Source: Nocardioides agariphilus (GTDB taxonomy: Bacteria > Actinomycetota > Actinomycetes > Propionibacteriales > Nocardioidaceae). From it: DNA of 64,000 bases. Below, piece after piece: positions 48,519-58,136 of this stretch. The notes under the pieces were generated by a model. That model was not told where the DNA came from, made no database searches, and was given only the letters and a program-made list of their open reading frames with translations. How positions within the stretch are numbered: position 1 is the first letter of the stretch; every line of letters begins with the position of its first letter. The position numbers and the translations under genes were made by a program. The DNA is taken from positions 20,945-84,944 of the forward strand of contig NZ_JADKPO010000021.1 of assembly GCF_015352445.1 (NCBI RefSeq), given 5' to 3'.

Positions 48519-51347
48519 CTAGCGCTTGCGTCCGCGTCGCTTGATCGGCACGTGCAGGGCCGGGCCCGACTCGTGGTGGTCGTGGGAGTCGCCGTCGGTG
48601 GCGCCGCCGTCCTCGACGAGTACGGCGGTCGCGGCCTCGGGCGCCTGGTCGGCGACCGTCGCAGCGGGCGGTCCGGCCGGTCGGCTGGCAGCCCGGCGTC
48701 GCGTGCGAGTGACAACCCTGGGCAGCTCTGTCGGCCCTGTCGGCCCCGTCGGTGCCGCGTCGGCAGTCTCGCCCGGCTCGGCCTCCGCGGTCTGGTCCGG
48801 CTGCTCGTCCTCGGCGGACTCGACCTCGAGAAGACCCTTGAGGGCAGAGGTCTCGTCGGCCTCGGCGGCCTCGAGCACCTCGACGGCCTCCACCACGTCA
48901 GGCAGGTCCGGCTCGTCATCGAAGTCCGTCGCGTCGGTCGAGTCGGGGTCGACGGGCCCGTGCTGCTGGGCCATCGCCGCCACGGCCATCGGTGACGGCG
49001 GACCGGAGGTCTTGGTGGCCGCGGGCTGCTCGGCAGCGCCGCGCCCCCGGCGGCGGCTGGTACGACGGGCCCCTTCGTCCTCGGTCCGGCGCGGCTCGAC
49101 CGGGGCGTCGGCGATCACCAGACCGCGACCGTGGCAGTGCTCGCACTCGCGGCTGAACGCCTCGAGCAGACCGGTCCCGATCCGCTTGCGGGTCATCTGC
49201 ACGAGGCCGAGCGAGGTCACCTCGGCGACCTGGTGGCGCGTGCGGTCGCGGCCCAGGCACTCCACCAGCCGGCGCAGCACCAGATCGCGGTTGGACTCCA
49301 GCACCATATCGATGAAGTCGACGACGATGATGCCGCCGATGTCGCGCAGCCGCAGCTGGCGCACGATCTCCTCGGCCGCCTCGAGGTTGTTCTTGGTGAC
49401 CGTCTCCTCGAGGTTGCCGCCCGAGCCGGTGAACTTCCCGGTGTTGACGTCGACCACGGTCATCGCCTCGGTGCGGTCGATGATCAGCGAGCCGCCCGAG
49501 GGCAGCCAGACCTTGCGGTCCAGTCCCTTGTGGATCTGCTCGTCGAGTCGGTAGGTGGCGAAGACGTCGCGCCCGCCGTGGTCCTCGGGGCGGTAGCGCT
49601 CGAGGCGGTCTTGGAGGTCGGGGGCGACGTGGGCGACGTAGCCCTGCACGGTCTCCCAGGCGTCATCGCCCTCGATGACCAGCTTGGTGAAGTCCTCGGT
49701 GAACAGGTCGCGCACGACCTTCAGCGTCAGGTCCGGCTCGCCGTACAGCAGCTGGGCGCTGGCGCCCTTGGACGCCGCCTTGCGCTCGATGTCCTCCCAC
49801 CGCGCCTTGAGCCGCTCGACGTCTCGGGTCAGCTCGTCCTCGCTGGCGCCCTCGGCGGCGGTGCGGACGATGACGCCGGCCGTGTCGGGGACGATCTCCT
49901 TGAGCAGGGTCTTGAGACGGTTGCGCTCGGTGTCGGGCAGCTTGCGCGAGATGCCGCTGGTGGTGCCGTCGGGCACGTACACCAAGAACCTGCCCGCCAG
50001 GCTGACCTGGCTGGTGAGCCGGGCGCCCTTGTGGCCGATGGGGTCCTTGGTGACCTGCACCAGGATCTGCTGCCCGGAGCTGAGCACCGACTCGATCTTG
50101 CGCGGCTGGCCATCGGGGTGACCCAGGGCCGACCAGTTCACCTCGCCGGCGTAGAGCACCGCGTTGCGGCCCTTGCCGATGTCGACGAAGGCCGCCTCCA
50201 TCGAGGGCAGCACGTTCTGCACCCGGCCGAGATAGACGTTGCCGATCAGCGAGGTCTGCGACTCGCGGGCGACGTAGTGCTCGACGAGCACCTTGTCCTC
50301 GAGCACGGCGATCTGGGTGAGCTCGTCTCGCTGGCGGACGACCATCACCCGCTCGACCGACTCGCGGCGAGCCAGGAACTCGGCCTCGCTCACGATCGGA
50401 GCGCGACGCCGGCCGGCCTCGCGGCCCTCACGGCGCCGCTGCTTCTTGGCCTCCAGGCGGGTCGAGCCCGACACGGCGGTGATCTCGTCCTCGGCGCTGC
50501 GCACCTTGCGCACTCGGGTCACGGTGTTCTGCGGGTCGTCGCCGACCTCGGCGCCGTCCTCACCGGCCCGACGGCGCCGGCGCCGGCGCCGCGAGGTCGT
50601 CTCCGCGGCCTCGTCGCCGGGCTCCGGCGACTCGGCATCAGCGTCGCTCGCGCCAGCCTCGCCAGCCTCGCCAGCGTCGGACTCGCCGCCCTCGCCGGAC
50701 TTGCGGCGACGACGTCCGCCACGACGACGACGACGGCGGCCGGTAGCCGACTCGTCGCCCGCGCCCTCGGCGCCCTCGGCGGCCTCGTCCGACTCCGGAC
50801 CCGACGTCGGGTGCGCGTCGCCGGCTGGCTCGTCCACAGCGACAGGCGCCTGGGTCTCGGCGGTCTCGGCGGTCTCGGCGGTCTTCTTGGTCGATCGGCG
50901 GCGCCGGCTGGTCGGGGTCTCAGGGGCTTGGAAGAGGGGTACGGCGAGGGGCGCGGCCGCCTGGTCGGTCTCGGCACTCTCCACCGCGGAGCTCTCGGGA
51001 GCCGGGGTCCCAGGTCGGGCCTCGGCGGCCTTCTTGCGGGTGCGCTTGGCCTTCGGCTTGTCGGCGGACGGCAGAGCCTGGACGTCCGCAGACTCAGCCG
51101 CAGGAGCGGCGGGAGCCTCGGGCGTGTCGACGACCTTCGCGGCCTTCTTGGCCGCGGTCTTCTTCGCCGTGGTCGCCTTCTTGCTCGCGGCCTTCTTGGC
51201 GGTGGCCTTCTTGGCCACGGCCTTCTTCGCGGTCGCCTTCTTGGCGGTGGGCGCCGCGGTGTCCGATGCCGCCGGATCGGGAGCCGGGGCCTCAGGGGCG
51301 CTGTTGCCCTCGGAGAAGTCTGCGTCGGTCGGGGTGTCGTCGAGCAT
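48519..51347 (-). CDS. rne: Ribonuclease E/G
   Basis: Essential endoribonuclease for mRNA decay and rRNA/tRNA maturation. The 942-residue protein has an acidic and lysine/alanine-rich N-terminal extension of about 320 residues, then the S1 domain ([20 protein letters not shown]), the catalytic DNase I-like region with Mg sites in [20 protein letters not shown] and [13 protein letters not shown], and the zinc-link CEHCHGRGL. An acidic C-terminal tail follows. The extensions at both ends flank the core, unlike E. coli where the extension is only C-terminal. ATG 51347 follows GGAGGAG; earlier in-frame starts are weaker. Confidence 0.95.
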   Translation of the reverse strand: MLDDTPTDADFSEGNSAPEAPAPDPAASDTAAPTAKKATAKKAVAKKATAKKAASKKATTAKKTAAKKAAKVVDTPEAPAAPAAESADVQALPSADKPKAKRTRKKAAEARPGTPAPESSAVESAETDQAAAPLAVPLFQAPETPTSRRRRSTKKTAETAETAETQAPVAVDEPAGDAHPTSGPESDEAAEGAEGAGDESATGRRRRRRGGRRRRKSGEGGESDAGEAGEAGASDADAESPEPGDEAAETTSRRRRRRRRAGEDGAEVGDDPQNTVTRVRKVRSAEDEITAVSGSTRLEAKKQRRREGREAGRRRAPIVSEAEFLARRESVERVMVVRQRDELTQIAVLEDKVLVEHYVARESQTSLIGNVYLGRVQNVLPSMEAAFVDIGKGRNAVLYAGEVNWSALGHPDGQPRKIESVLSSGQQILVQVTKDPIGHKGARLTSQVSLAGRFLVYVPDGTTSGISRKLPDTERNRLKTLLKEIVPDTAGVIVRTAAEGASEDELTRDVERLKARWEDIERKAASKGASAQLLYGEPDLTLKVVRDLFTEDFTKLVIEGDDAWETVQGYVAHVAPDLQDRLERYRPEDHGGRDVFATYRLDEQIHKGLDRKVWLPSGGSLIIDRTEAMTVVDVNTGKFTGSGGNLEETVTKNNLEAAEEIVRQLRLRDIGGIIVVDFIDMVLESNRDLVLRRLVECLGRDRTRHQVAEVTSLGLVQMTRKRIGTGLLEAFSRECEHCHGRGLVIADAPVEPRRTEDEGARRTSRRRGRGAAEQPAATKTSGPPSPMAVAAMAQQHGPVDPDSTDATDFDDEPDLPDVVEAVEVLEAAEADETSALKGLLEVESAEDEQPDQTAEAEPGETADAAPTGPTGPTELPRVVTRTRRRAASRPAGPPAATVADQAPEAATAVLVEDGGATDGDSHDHHESGPALHVPIKRRGRKR

Positions 51348-51695
51348 GCTGGCTGCTCCTCCGCCCGGGGCCGCATCGCGACACCGGACCGTGTCTGGCA
51401 CTGCCACCCGCATCGCGGCGCAGTGCAAAGTCTTCGTCGGCGGCGACACCCTCCGCGGTGTGCGTCACGAGAGTCCTGCCGCTGCCTACCGCGGTCGCCG
51501 GGCCCCTGGCGGGAGCCGCGTCGCGGTCTGGTCGCGACGGGTTCTCGGTGTGCCCACCTCGCTCGGTTGAGCAAGGCCGGCGAGAACGTCGTCGGGTCGT
51601 CCCTGCCACCCCAAGGGTTCTTCGGGCAGCCGGTGCAACCGCGGTCAGTATCGCACAGCCCTCGCCGGGTCCGGCCATTACGACCGGAGTGCCGC
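51348..51695 (-). other. 348-base gap upstream of rne
   Basis: No gene is supported here. On the minus strand GATACT (about 51649-51654) could be a -10 element, without a convincing -35, giving rne a leader of about 300 bases. This is reminiscent of the long self-regulating RNase E leader in E. coli; no homology is claimed. Confidence 0.35.
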
Positions 51696-52490
51696 TCATG
51701 CCAGCGGGTCGCCGACCTCACCCGTGGCGTCGTCGAGGGGGCCTTGTCGAAGCCTGCTCACCAGCGGCGGAGCGGACGGCTGCAGCCCGGTCACCTCGCC
51801 GAGCCCCGTCAGCACGTCGTCGGGACGGACTGCCGGCACGGTGTGTCTCAGGGTCATGTCCAGCAAGGCGCCCACCTCGTGCGGAGCTGCCGACATGGCG
51901 ACGACGGCCTGCCGGCAGTCGAAGGTGCGCAGGCCCTTCTTCGTCATCCGCTCGACCGGCACAGACTCGACGGCGAGGAACGCATCGACCGCCGACACCA
52001 CCTCCTCGGCGGGAGCAGCCACGACGACGGTCCAGCGACTCGCCACGAGGCGGTCGGCCAGCGACCCGCTGCCACCAGTCGCGGCGTCGACGACCTCGAC
52101 CACGTCGAGGCCGTCCGGGAGCGCCTCGGCCAGCTCTCGTCGTACGTCCTCGGGGTCGCAGACCCGCGCGAGACCGATCTCGAGGTACTCGGCCTCGCTC
52201 GCCGCGCCCGTCGGAGCCGCACCCGCGTAGCTGATCCGGGGGTGCGGGTTGAAGCCCGAGGAGTAGGCCATCGGCAGACGTGCCCGCACGACCGCGCGCT
52301 CGAAGGCCCTGCTGAAGTCGCGATGGCTGGTGAATCGCAGCCGGCCCCGCTTGGCGTAGCGGATCCGCAGCCGCTGCACGGGCGGGGCCTGCTGCTCGGG
52401 TGGCTGACGAGACGGCACCGGCACACGGTAGCCGCCGTCCTCGTCGCGGCTGCGGAGACTGCTAGCCGCGGGCCTCGTCGGGACCGACAT
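51696..52490 (-). CDS. DUF2344 (TIGR03936-type) radical-SAM-linked protein
   Basis: A 264-residue protein with the family signature VQRLRIRYAKRGRLRFTSHR, DFSRAFERAVVRARLPMAYS, and SGFNPHPRISYAGAAPTGAA. In many bacteria it is fused to, or just downstream of, a radical SAM protein and upstream of rne; here the radical SAM partner is absent and a wall-polymer gene is in its place. Function is unknown. ATG 52490 overlaps that gene by 29 bases; GTG 52424 is a non-overlapping alternative. Confidence 0.86.
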   Translation of the reverse strand: MSVPTRPAASSLRSRDEDGGYRVPVPSRQPPEQQAPPVQRLRIRYAKRGRLRFTSHRDFSRAFERAVVRARLPMAYSSGFNPHPRISYAGAAPTGAASEAEYLEIGLARVCDPEDVRRELAEALPDGLDVVEVVDAATGGSGSLADRLVASRWTVVVAAPAEEVVSAVDAFLAVESVPVERMTKKGLRTFDCRQAVVAMSAAPHEVGALLDMTLRHTVPAVRPDDVLTGLGEVTGLQPSAPPLVSRLRQGPLDDATGEVGDPLA

Positions 52491-55083
52491 AGAGCCGCTT
52501 GACGTTGTCGACCACCCGGGAGGCGGCCCGATCGTCGAGGTGGTCGAAGAAGAGCCGACGACGCCATTCGTACTCGGCTCGCTGCTCCGGTGTCTGCTCG
52601 TCGAAGACCGAGTCCAGCGCGGTCGAGAGCTGCGCGAAGTCGCGGCAGACCGGACCCGGGAGTACGTCGTCGAGGTGGTAGAACAGCCCGCGCTCCTCCT
52701 GGGCGTAGCGCTCGTAGTCGTAGGCGAAGCTGATCACCTGCCGGCCGGTGAGAAGGAAGTCGACGATACAGCTGGAGTAGTCGGTCACCAGAGCATCGGC
52801 AGCCCGGTAGAGCACCTCGAGGTCGGGGTAGCGTCGCGAGGACAGGTCGATCGGGTCGAGGGGTGCGAGCATCTCGGAGTAGGTGCGGGCGGTGTCGGCC
52901 ATGTGCTCGCGCACCCCGATGACGGCGTTGTGCCTGACACACCAGTCCTTGAGCCAGGCGATCTCGGCCTGGTCGAACTCGTAGTAGGCGTCGAACTGGT
53001 CCTGCTTGAACGTGGGCAGGAACAGCACCAGGGAGCGACCGGCGACCTCGACGCGTAACCGCTCCAACGCCGCACGGAGGTCAGCAGGCAGCTGCTCCTC
53101 CTCGCGCACGATGAAGTCGTTGCGCGGCAGTCCCGTCACCCACATGTGGTCGAGGGTGAGCGGGTGGAGGGCCGCCTGCATCGCGAGGGCGTCGAGCCGC
53201 GAGGAGGCGATCACCGCGCGGCAGGCGCCGTGCTCCCGGCCGAGCGCACGACGGACCCGGCCCTGCAGGTCGAGGCCGGCGAACCCGAACCGCTTCAAGG
53301 GGATGCCGTGCCAGAGGTTGATGAAGTTGCGCCGGTTCGGCGACAGTCCGAACGGCAGGTTGATCCCTGCCGCGTGCTTGACGAAGACCTGACCGGCACG
53401 AAGCGCGTAGTACTGACCCTCGGGGCTGAACAGGGGTACGACCACGACGTTCTCCCCGGCCACCTCCACGCGCCTGGAGCGGGTGAGGACGATCTTCTTG
53501 ATCGAGGGGTCGTCCTTGACCTCCTCGAAGACCGCCCGCTCGTTGCCGGCGAACGTGTGGTCGAAGGCGCACACCGGGAAGGCCCACCAGTGGTCGAACG
53601 TCGGCGTCCGGCGATCCTCCGCGCGAAGCTCGGCGGCGTCCAGCATCGGCGGCACGGTCGGGGTCCCGTCCGCGGCTACGCGCACCGAGAAGCTGCGCTG
53701 CAAGGTGTCGTCGGCTGCCACGCGCAGCAGGTTGCGCTCCAACATCTCGACGGGAGCATCGGGAACCACGTCGGTGACCCGGCGCTTCCAGTCGCGCACG
53801 TCGCAGGCTTTGCGCGGGTTCTCGGTGATGAGGTTGCGCTTGAGCAGCGGGAACCCGTTGCGGAGCAGGGCGAAGTAGTCCTCGGTGTACAGAGGATGGA
53901 ACGGGTAGAGGTCGTCGACGAAGGTCTCGAAGTCGAACCCGGCAGACATCAGGTAGCGGCTCAGGCCCACCTCGTACTTCAAGATGACCGCGATCTTGCG
54001 CTGCTGCCTGACCACGGTGTCCAGACGCCGGCGGAAGCCCGGGTCGAGAACCACCGGCTTGCGGAACACCATGAGGTAGGAGCTCAGGTGCAGGTGATCG
54101 AGGGGCAACATCTCCGGCTCGCCGACCATGTGACGCTTCGCCTGCTCCAACGGGACGGGACGCGAGAACCCGCGCTCCTCCCGGAACGGCCGCTTCGTCG
54201 CCTGCAGGCCCCACCAGTCGCAGGCGCGACGGTCCATGCGCTCGAACATCTCGTCGAGCGGCTTGAGCAGGTAGGCACTGTCGTTGGCGAGCACCAGCTC
54301 GTCGTACTCCTCGATCCTGCTCCACCCGACGAGGTCTCGGGCCAGCAGGGAGAACGAGCCGAAGTCGTACATGCCGTGGCGGATCGCCCAGGCGCCAGTG
54401 GTGATGCCGTCGAGCTTGGCCAGCTCTGCCTTGTCGACGTGACTGTCGGCCAGGTAGTAGACGTCACAGTGCCGGCTGAGCTCCGTCAGGTACGCCACGA
54501 CGTAGTCGTCCACGACACCGTCGACGTCGTAGGCCGCGAACAGGCAGACCCGACGGATGTCGGTGCCTGTCGGGTACGACGTGGCCGGCCGCGTCTCCCG
54601 ACGTGCCGGGGTCGGCAGGTGTCCGGCGAAACGGCCGGCCAGCACGTAGTGCAGGTAGGGGTCGACGTCTTCGACCGTGGGGTCGAGGTACTCGACCCAG
54701 TACCACCAGGTGTCGAACTCGTGGCACGGGTTGACCAGCTGCTTCCAGCCGTGTTCGTGGAAGTGACGCACCGGGTCCATCCCGCGTTCGGCGACGCTCG
54801 GGTGGGACTCGAGGTAGCGCTCGTCGTCGAAGCCACCGTGCCCCCGCAGGACCGCGATCGCGCAGCTTCGCTCCACCTCCGCCTTGACCGGACCGACGTC
54901 GCCCGCGGGCGCGGGCTCGAGGCCGTTGGCGAGGGCACGCGCCACCAGGTCGGCCGACCTCCGGTGGGAGATCGCGTGCGCGTCGGCCCAGGCACGCACG
55001 AACAGCGACCATGACCTTGCGAACTCGGCCCCGCTCATCGCGCCGGAGCCGGCAGTGGCGCTGCTGGTCGAGGTCGCCGTCAT
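52462..55083 (-). CDS. RgpF-CDP-glycerol glycerophosphotransferase fusion (wall-polymer synthase)
   Basis: An 873-residue protein. An N-terminal module with FDTWWYWVEYLDPT and HYVLAGRFAG repeats (about 90-160) precedes a rhamnan-synthesis F-like domain (RVCLFAAYDVDGVVDDYVVA; EYDELVLANDSAYLLKPLDE; YLMVFRKPVVLDPGFRRRLD) and then a TagF/TagB-type transferase domain with FINLWHGIPLKRFGF and DALVTDYSSCIVDFLLTG. It probably polymerises a polyol-phosphate or decorated wall polysaccharide. No signal or membrane helix; it should act at the inner face. ATG 55083 overlaps the upstream paralogue's stop. Confidence 0.85.
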   Translation of the reverse strand: MTATSTSSATAGSGAMSGAEFARSWSLFVRAWADAHAISHRRSADLVARALANGLEPAPAGDVGPVKAEVERSCAIAVLRGHGGFDDERYLESHPSVAERGMDPVRHFHEHGWKQLVNPCHEFDTWWYWVEYLDPTVEDVDPYLHYVLAGRFAGHLPTPARRETRPATSYPTGTDIRRVCLFAAYDVDGVVDDYVVAYLTELSRHCDVYYLADSHVDKAELAKLDGITTGAWAIRHGMYDFGSFSLLARDLVGWSRIEEYDELVLANDSAYLLKPLDEMFERMDRRACDWWGLQATKRPFREERGFSRPVPLEQAKRHMVGEPEMLPLDHLHLSSYLMVFRKPVVLDPGFRRRLDTVVRQQRKIAVILKYEVGLSRYLMSAGFDFETFVDDLYPFHPLYTEDYFALLRNGFPLLKRNLITENPRKACDVRDWKRRVTDVVPDAPVEMLERNLLRVAADDTLQRSFSVRVAADGTPTVPPMLDAAELRAEDRRTPTFDHWWAFPVCAFDHTFAGNERAVFEEVKDDPSIKKIVLTRSRRVEVAGENVVVVPLFSPEGQYYALRAGQVFVKHAAGINLPFGLSPNRRNFINLWHGIPLKRFGFAGLDLQGRVRRALGREHGACRAVIASSRLDALAMQAALHPLTLDHMWVTGLPRNDFIVREEEQLPADLRAALERLRVEVAGRSLVLFLPTFKQDQFDAYYEFDQAEIAWLKDWCVRHNAVIGVREHMADTARTYSEMLAPLDPIDLSSRRYPDLEVLYRAADALVTDYSSCIVDFLLTGRQVISFAYDYERYAQEERGLFYHLDDVLPGPVCRDFAQLSTALDSVFDEQTPEQRAEYEWRRRLFFDHLDDRAASRVVDNVKRLYVGPDEARG

Positions 55084-57704
55084 CCGGCGTCCTGCAAGAC
55101 CAGCTCACGCACTCGTCGTACGACGCGAGCCGCGCTGTGGTGGTCGAGGTGCTCATGGAACAGGTCTCGCACGCGACGGTAGTGGTGATCGTCGGGCGGC
55201 TCGGGCGGCGAGAGGAGCTCGTCGAAGGCCCGTCGTAGCTGTGCGGTGTCCCGGCACACCGGCGCAGGCATCATCTGGTCGAGGGCGAAGTAGGACGTGT
55301 CACGCTCGTCGGGTGCGCCGGGGAGGAACGGCACGACCGGTCGACCGGTGATCGTGAAGTCGAGCGCCACACCCGGTCTGCCCGTCACGAGTGCAGCGGC
55401 GCTCCTGAGGACGGCGACCGTATGTCGGAACCGGTCGTGCGAGAGGTCGATGGCCTGGCCACGCAGCGCTCGCCACGTGGCGCGGTCCCGGCTGTGTGGG
55501 TCCTCGCGCACGCCGACCACGGCATCGTGCTGACGGCACCAGCTGCGGAGCCAGTCCAGCTCATCGGGGGTGAGGCAGTCAGCGGCACGGGGATCGCGCG
55601 TCGGCAAGAACGCGACCAGCCTGCGTCGGCCCAGCAGCTCCTCGATCTGCTGCTGCTCGGCGAGGATCTCGTCAGGCAACCGGTTGGTGGGCATGACGAG
55701 GAAGTCGTTGGCTGGCAGTCCGCTCACCCACCCGAGGTCATAGTGCACCGGGTAGTGGTGAGAGGCCGCGGCCACGCAGTCCACAGCGGAAGAGGCGACG
55801 AACGCCTGCAGGCGGCTCGTGGGAGCCCGTCTCACCGGCCGCACGTCGAACCTGGCGGGCGACCGGCGCTCCGCCGCCACCCCTGATGGCAGGGCGATCA
55901 CGCGATGGCGGTGGTTGAGCGGCCACGGCAGGGTCTCCTCGGTCCGCCCGGGAACGAGGACGACGCCCGACCGCAGGAGCAGTCGCTGTCCTTCGGGGCT
56001 CTGCAGTGGCACGACGACGACGTTCTCACCGCTGAGCCCGAGGCGAAGACTTCTGGTCAGCACGATCTTCTTCAGCGAGGGGTCATCGTGCACCTCCTCG
56101 AAGACCGCGCGGCAGCTCGCCGACAGCTCTCCGTCGGGTGAGACCAAGAAGGCCCACCAGTGGTCGAAGGTCGGCACCAGCCGATCGGCTTCGTGGAACT
56201 CCTCGCGGCTGAGGAGGCAGGGTACGTGCACGCTTCCGTCCGGCTGGGTCACGATCGAGAAGCTGCGTCGGAGCCGGTCGTCTGGAGCCGTGCGCAGCAG
56301 GTTCTGCTCGATCACGTCCACCGGCGCTCCGGGGACGACGGCGGTGATCCGCTCCTTCCAGTTCTCGAGGTCGGGAGTGTCGTAGTGGTTCTCGTACAGG
56401 AAGTACTTCTTCAGCAGCGGGAACCCGCGCTCGAGCAGCCGGAAGTACTGGTTGGTGAAGACCGGCTGGAACGGGTAGAGCGAGTCGACGAACGTGTCGA
56501 ACGAGTGGCCTTGCGAGATCAGGTAGTTGGTCAGTCCGATCTCGTACTTGTGCACGATGGCCCGTTTGCTGCGCTGGCGGCACACGGAGTCGAGCAAGCG
56601 CCGAAAGCCGCTGTCGGTGATGACCGGCCCGCGGAAGGCGAGGAAGTAGGACCCGACCAGGAAGTCGTACTCCGGCTCGGCCGCGAACTGCTCCAGCAGG
56701 TGGTCGCGGACGTGGGAGAGCGGGATCGGGGCGACGGTGACGTCCTGAACCGGCTCCGCCGTCCGGGCGACCCCCTTGGTCGCCTGCAACCCCCACCAGT
56801 CGCAGACGCTGCGGTCCATCTGCTCGAAGACCTCGTCGAGGGGCTTGAGCAGGTAGCAGCTGTCGTTGACGAACAGCACCTCGTCGTAGGTCTCCAAGGC
56901 CTCCCAGCCGACCAGGTCGCGAGCCAGGGTGCTCCACGAGCCGAAGTCGTAGGCACCCTGCGGGATGGCCCAGGCCGCCGTGGTCACCTCGGCGAGCTTC
57001 TCGAGCTCAGTGTCCTCGATGTAGCAGTCCGCCAGGAAGTAGACGTCAGCGTGCCTGGCGAGCTCCCGCACGTAGCCGACGAGCGTCTCGTCGATCCTCC
57101 CGTTGGCGTCGTAGCCGGCGAAGAGGCACGCGCGCCGGACCGGTCGAGGCCCACGCAGGTCCGCGCCCGGAAGGGCCGGCCTCCACCCGGCCTTGGTCGA
57201 CCATCCTGCTGGCTGGCCCACGAGGATGTGGTGCACGAGAGGGTTGACGCCCTCGACCTCCGGCGTGAGGTGCGTGCTCCAGTAGTGCCAGGTGTCGAAG
57301 TCGGCGCTCGGCTGCCGCCCCTCACGCCACCCCACTCGGCAGTAGTGGAGCAACGGATCCCTCGAGTGACGCATGTCGGGGTTGACCGCGCGATAGAAGT
57401 CGGCGTCGAACAGGCCCGAGGAGGCGACCAGCGCCACCTCACGGCGTAGCTGCGGGTCGTCCTCCGACGGCACGTCGTCGTGAGCATCCGTGGACGGGCG
57501 GGCCTGTGTCGCGGCCTGGAGAGCTGCCAGAGCCGGGTTGGGCGCGATCCCCCCGGAGCTGGCCAGGAAGTGCCGCAGTGCGTCGTCCGGGGAGCCGAAG
57601 GTCGCGGCCGTCCGGGCGGAGTACCAGTCGTGGTCGAACCATCCGGACTCCCGCAGGAACCGTCGACGAGCGCGGGTCGAGGCGTCCTGTCGTGCGGGAC
57701 TCAC
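55080..57704 (-). CDS. RgpF-like protein with degenerate glycerophosphotransferase domain
   Basis: An 874-residue paralogue of the next gene. It has two N-terminal blocks (GWFDHDWYSAR; GLFDADFYRAVNPDM, HYCRVGWREGRQP), an RgpF-like domain (RRACLFAGYDANGRIDETLV; TYDEVLFVNDSCYLLKPLDE; DFLVGSYFLAFRGPVI), and a C-terminal TagF-like region. In that region the sister protein's NLWHGIPLK block is replaced by unrelated sequence (IALPSGVAAERRS) and TDYSS by TGRPG, so the transferase is probably inactive. The RgpF part seems intact. GTG 57704 overlaps the coiled-coil gene stop (GTGA). Confidence 0.83.
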   Translation of the reverse strand: MSPARQDASTRARRRFLRESGWFDHDWYSARTAATFGSPDDALRHFLASSGGIAPNPALAALQAATQARPSTDAHDDVPSEDDPQLRREVALVASSGLFDADFYRAVNPDMRHSRDPLLHYCRVGWREGRQPSADFDTWHYWSTHLTPEVEGVNPLVHHILVGQPAGWSTKAGWRPALPGADLRGPRPVRRACLFAGYDANGRIDETLVGYVRELARHADVYFLADCYIEDTELEKLAEVTTAAWAIPQGAYDFGSWSTLARDLVGWEALETYDEVLFVNDSCYLLKPLDEVFEQMDRSVCDWWGLQATKGVARTAEPVQDVTVAPIPLSHVRDHLLEQFAAEPEYDFLVGSYFLAFRGPVITDSGFRRLLDSVCRQRSKRAIVHKYEIGLTNYLISQGHSFDTFVDSLYPFQPVFTNQYFRLLERGFPLLKKYFLYENHYDTPDLENWKERITAVVPGAPVDVIEQNLLRTAPDDRLRRSFSIVTQPDGSVHVPCLLSREEFHEADRLVPTFDHWWAFLVSPDGELSASCRAVFEEVHDDPSLKKIVLTRSLRLGLSGENVVVVPLQSPEGQRLLLRSGVVLVPGRTEETLPWPLNHRHRVIALPSGVAAERRSPARFDVRPVRRAPTSRLQAFVASSAVDCVAAASHHYPVHYDLGWVSGLPANDFLVMPTNRLPDEILAEQQQIEELLGRRRLVAFLPTRDPRAADCLTPDELDWLRSWCRQHDAVVGVREDPHSRDRATWRALRGQAIDLSHDRFRHTVAVLRSAAALVTGRPGVALDFTITGRPVVPFLPGAPDERDTSYFALDQMMPAPVCRDTAQLRRAFDELLSPPEPPDDHHYRRVRDLFHEHLDHHSAARVVRRVRELVLQDAG

Positions 57705-58090
57705 CGCCGACGACCGCGCAACCGCCGCCACGCCTGCCCGAACCGGCCTCCAGCCAGCCGGTGTCGCAGTCGGCCCCGACCGCCTGCTTGCGCGGCCTCG
57801 AGCTGGCGGACCTGCTCGGCCAACTGAGCCGCGCGCCTGCGCGCCTTGCCGCGCTGGGCTTTGACGGTAGTGAGCTCCTCGGCCCAGGTCTCCTGCTCGG
57901 CACGAACGTGAGCGAGCTCTTGTTGGCACAGGCGCAGCGCCGCACGGAGGTGCTCTGTCTCCGCCGACTGGACATCAGCATGAGCGTCCACCAACCGTCT
58001 TGCCTTTCCCGCGCTGACCCGAATCCACGCTTCCCCCCAGGTGGAGATGACACACACCCCTGAGCGGCTCGATTCCCTTCGAGAGCGCAC
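57701..58090 (-). CDS. Small coiled-coil protein ahead of the wall-polymer genes
   Basis: About 129 residues or fewer; the start is uncertain (GTG 58090, 58057 or 57991). The body is a heptad-like coiled coil (SAETEHLRAALRLCQQELAH, EELTTVKAQRGKARRRAAQL, AEQVRQLEAAQAG) with a strongly basic tail ending RRLRGRRR. Its stop overlaps the next gene's GTG, supporting a real coupled gene. A scaffold or tether for the polymer synthases is conceivable. No family was recognised. Confidence 0.5.
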   Translation of the reverse strand: MRSRRESSRSGVCVISTWGEAWIRVSAGKARRLVDAHADVQSAETEHLRAALRLCQQELAHVRAEQETWAEELTTVKAQRGKARRRAAQLAEQVRQLEAAQAGGRGRLRHRLAGGRFGQAWRRLRGRRR

Positions 58091-58136
58091 GCTATCAACA
58101 GCCCTGTGGCTGAGGGCGAATCGAGCGGCGCCCCCC

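Noticed and set aside
49131-52502. 1123-codon plus-strand frame opposite rne and DUF2344
   Set aside because: Low-complexity Leu/Gly/Val-rich antisense translation without domain signs.
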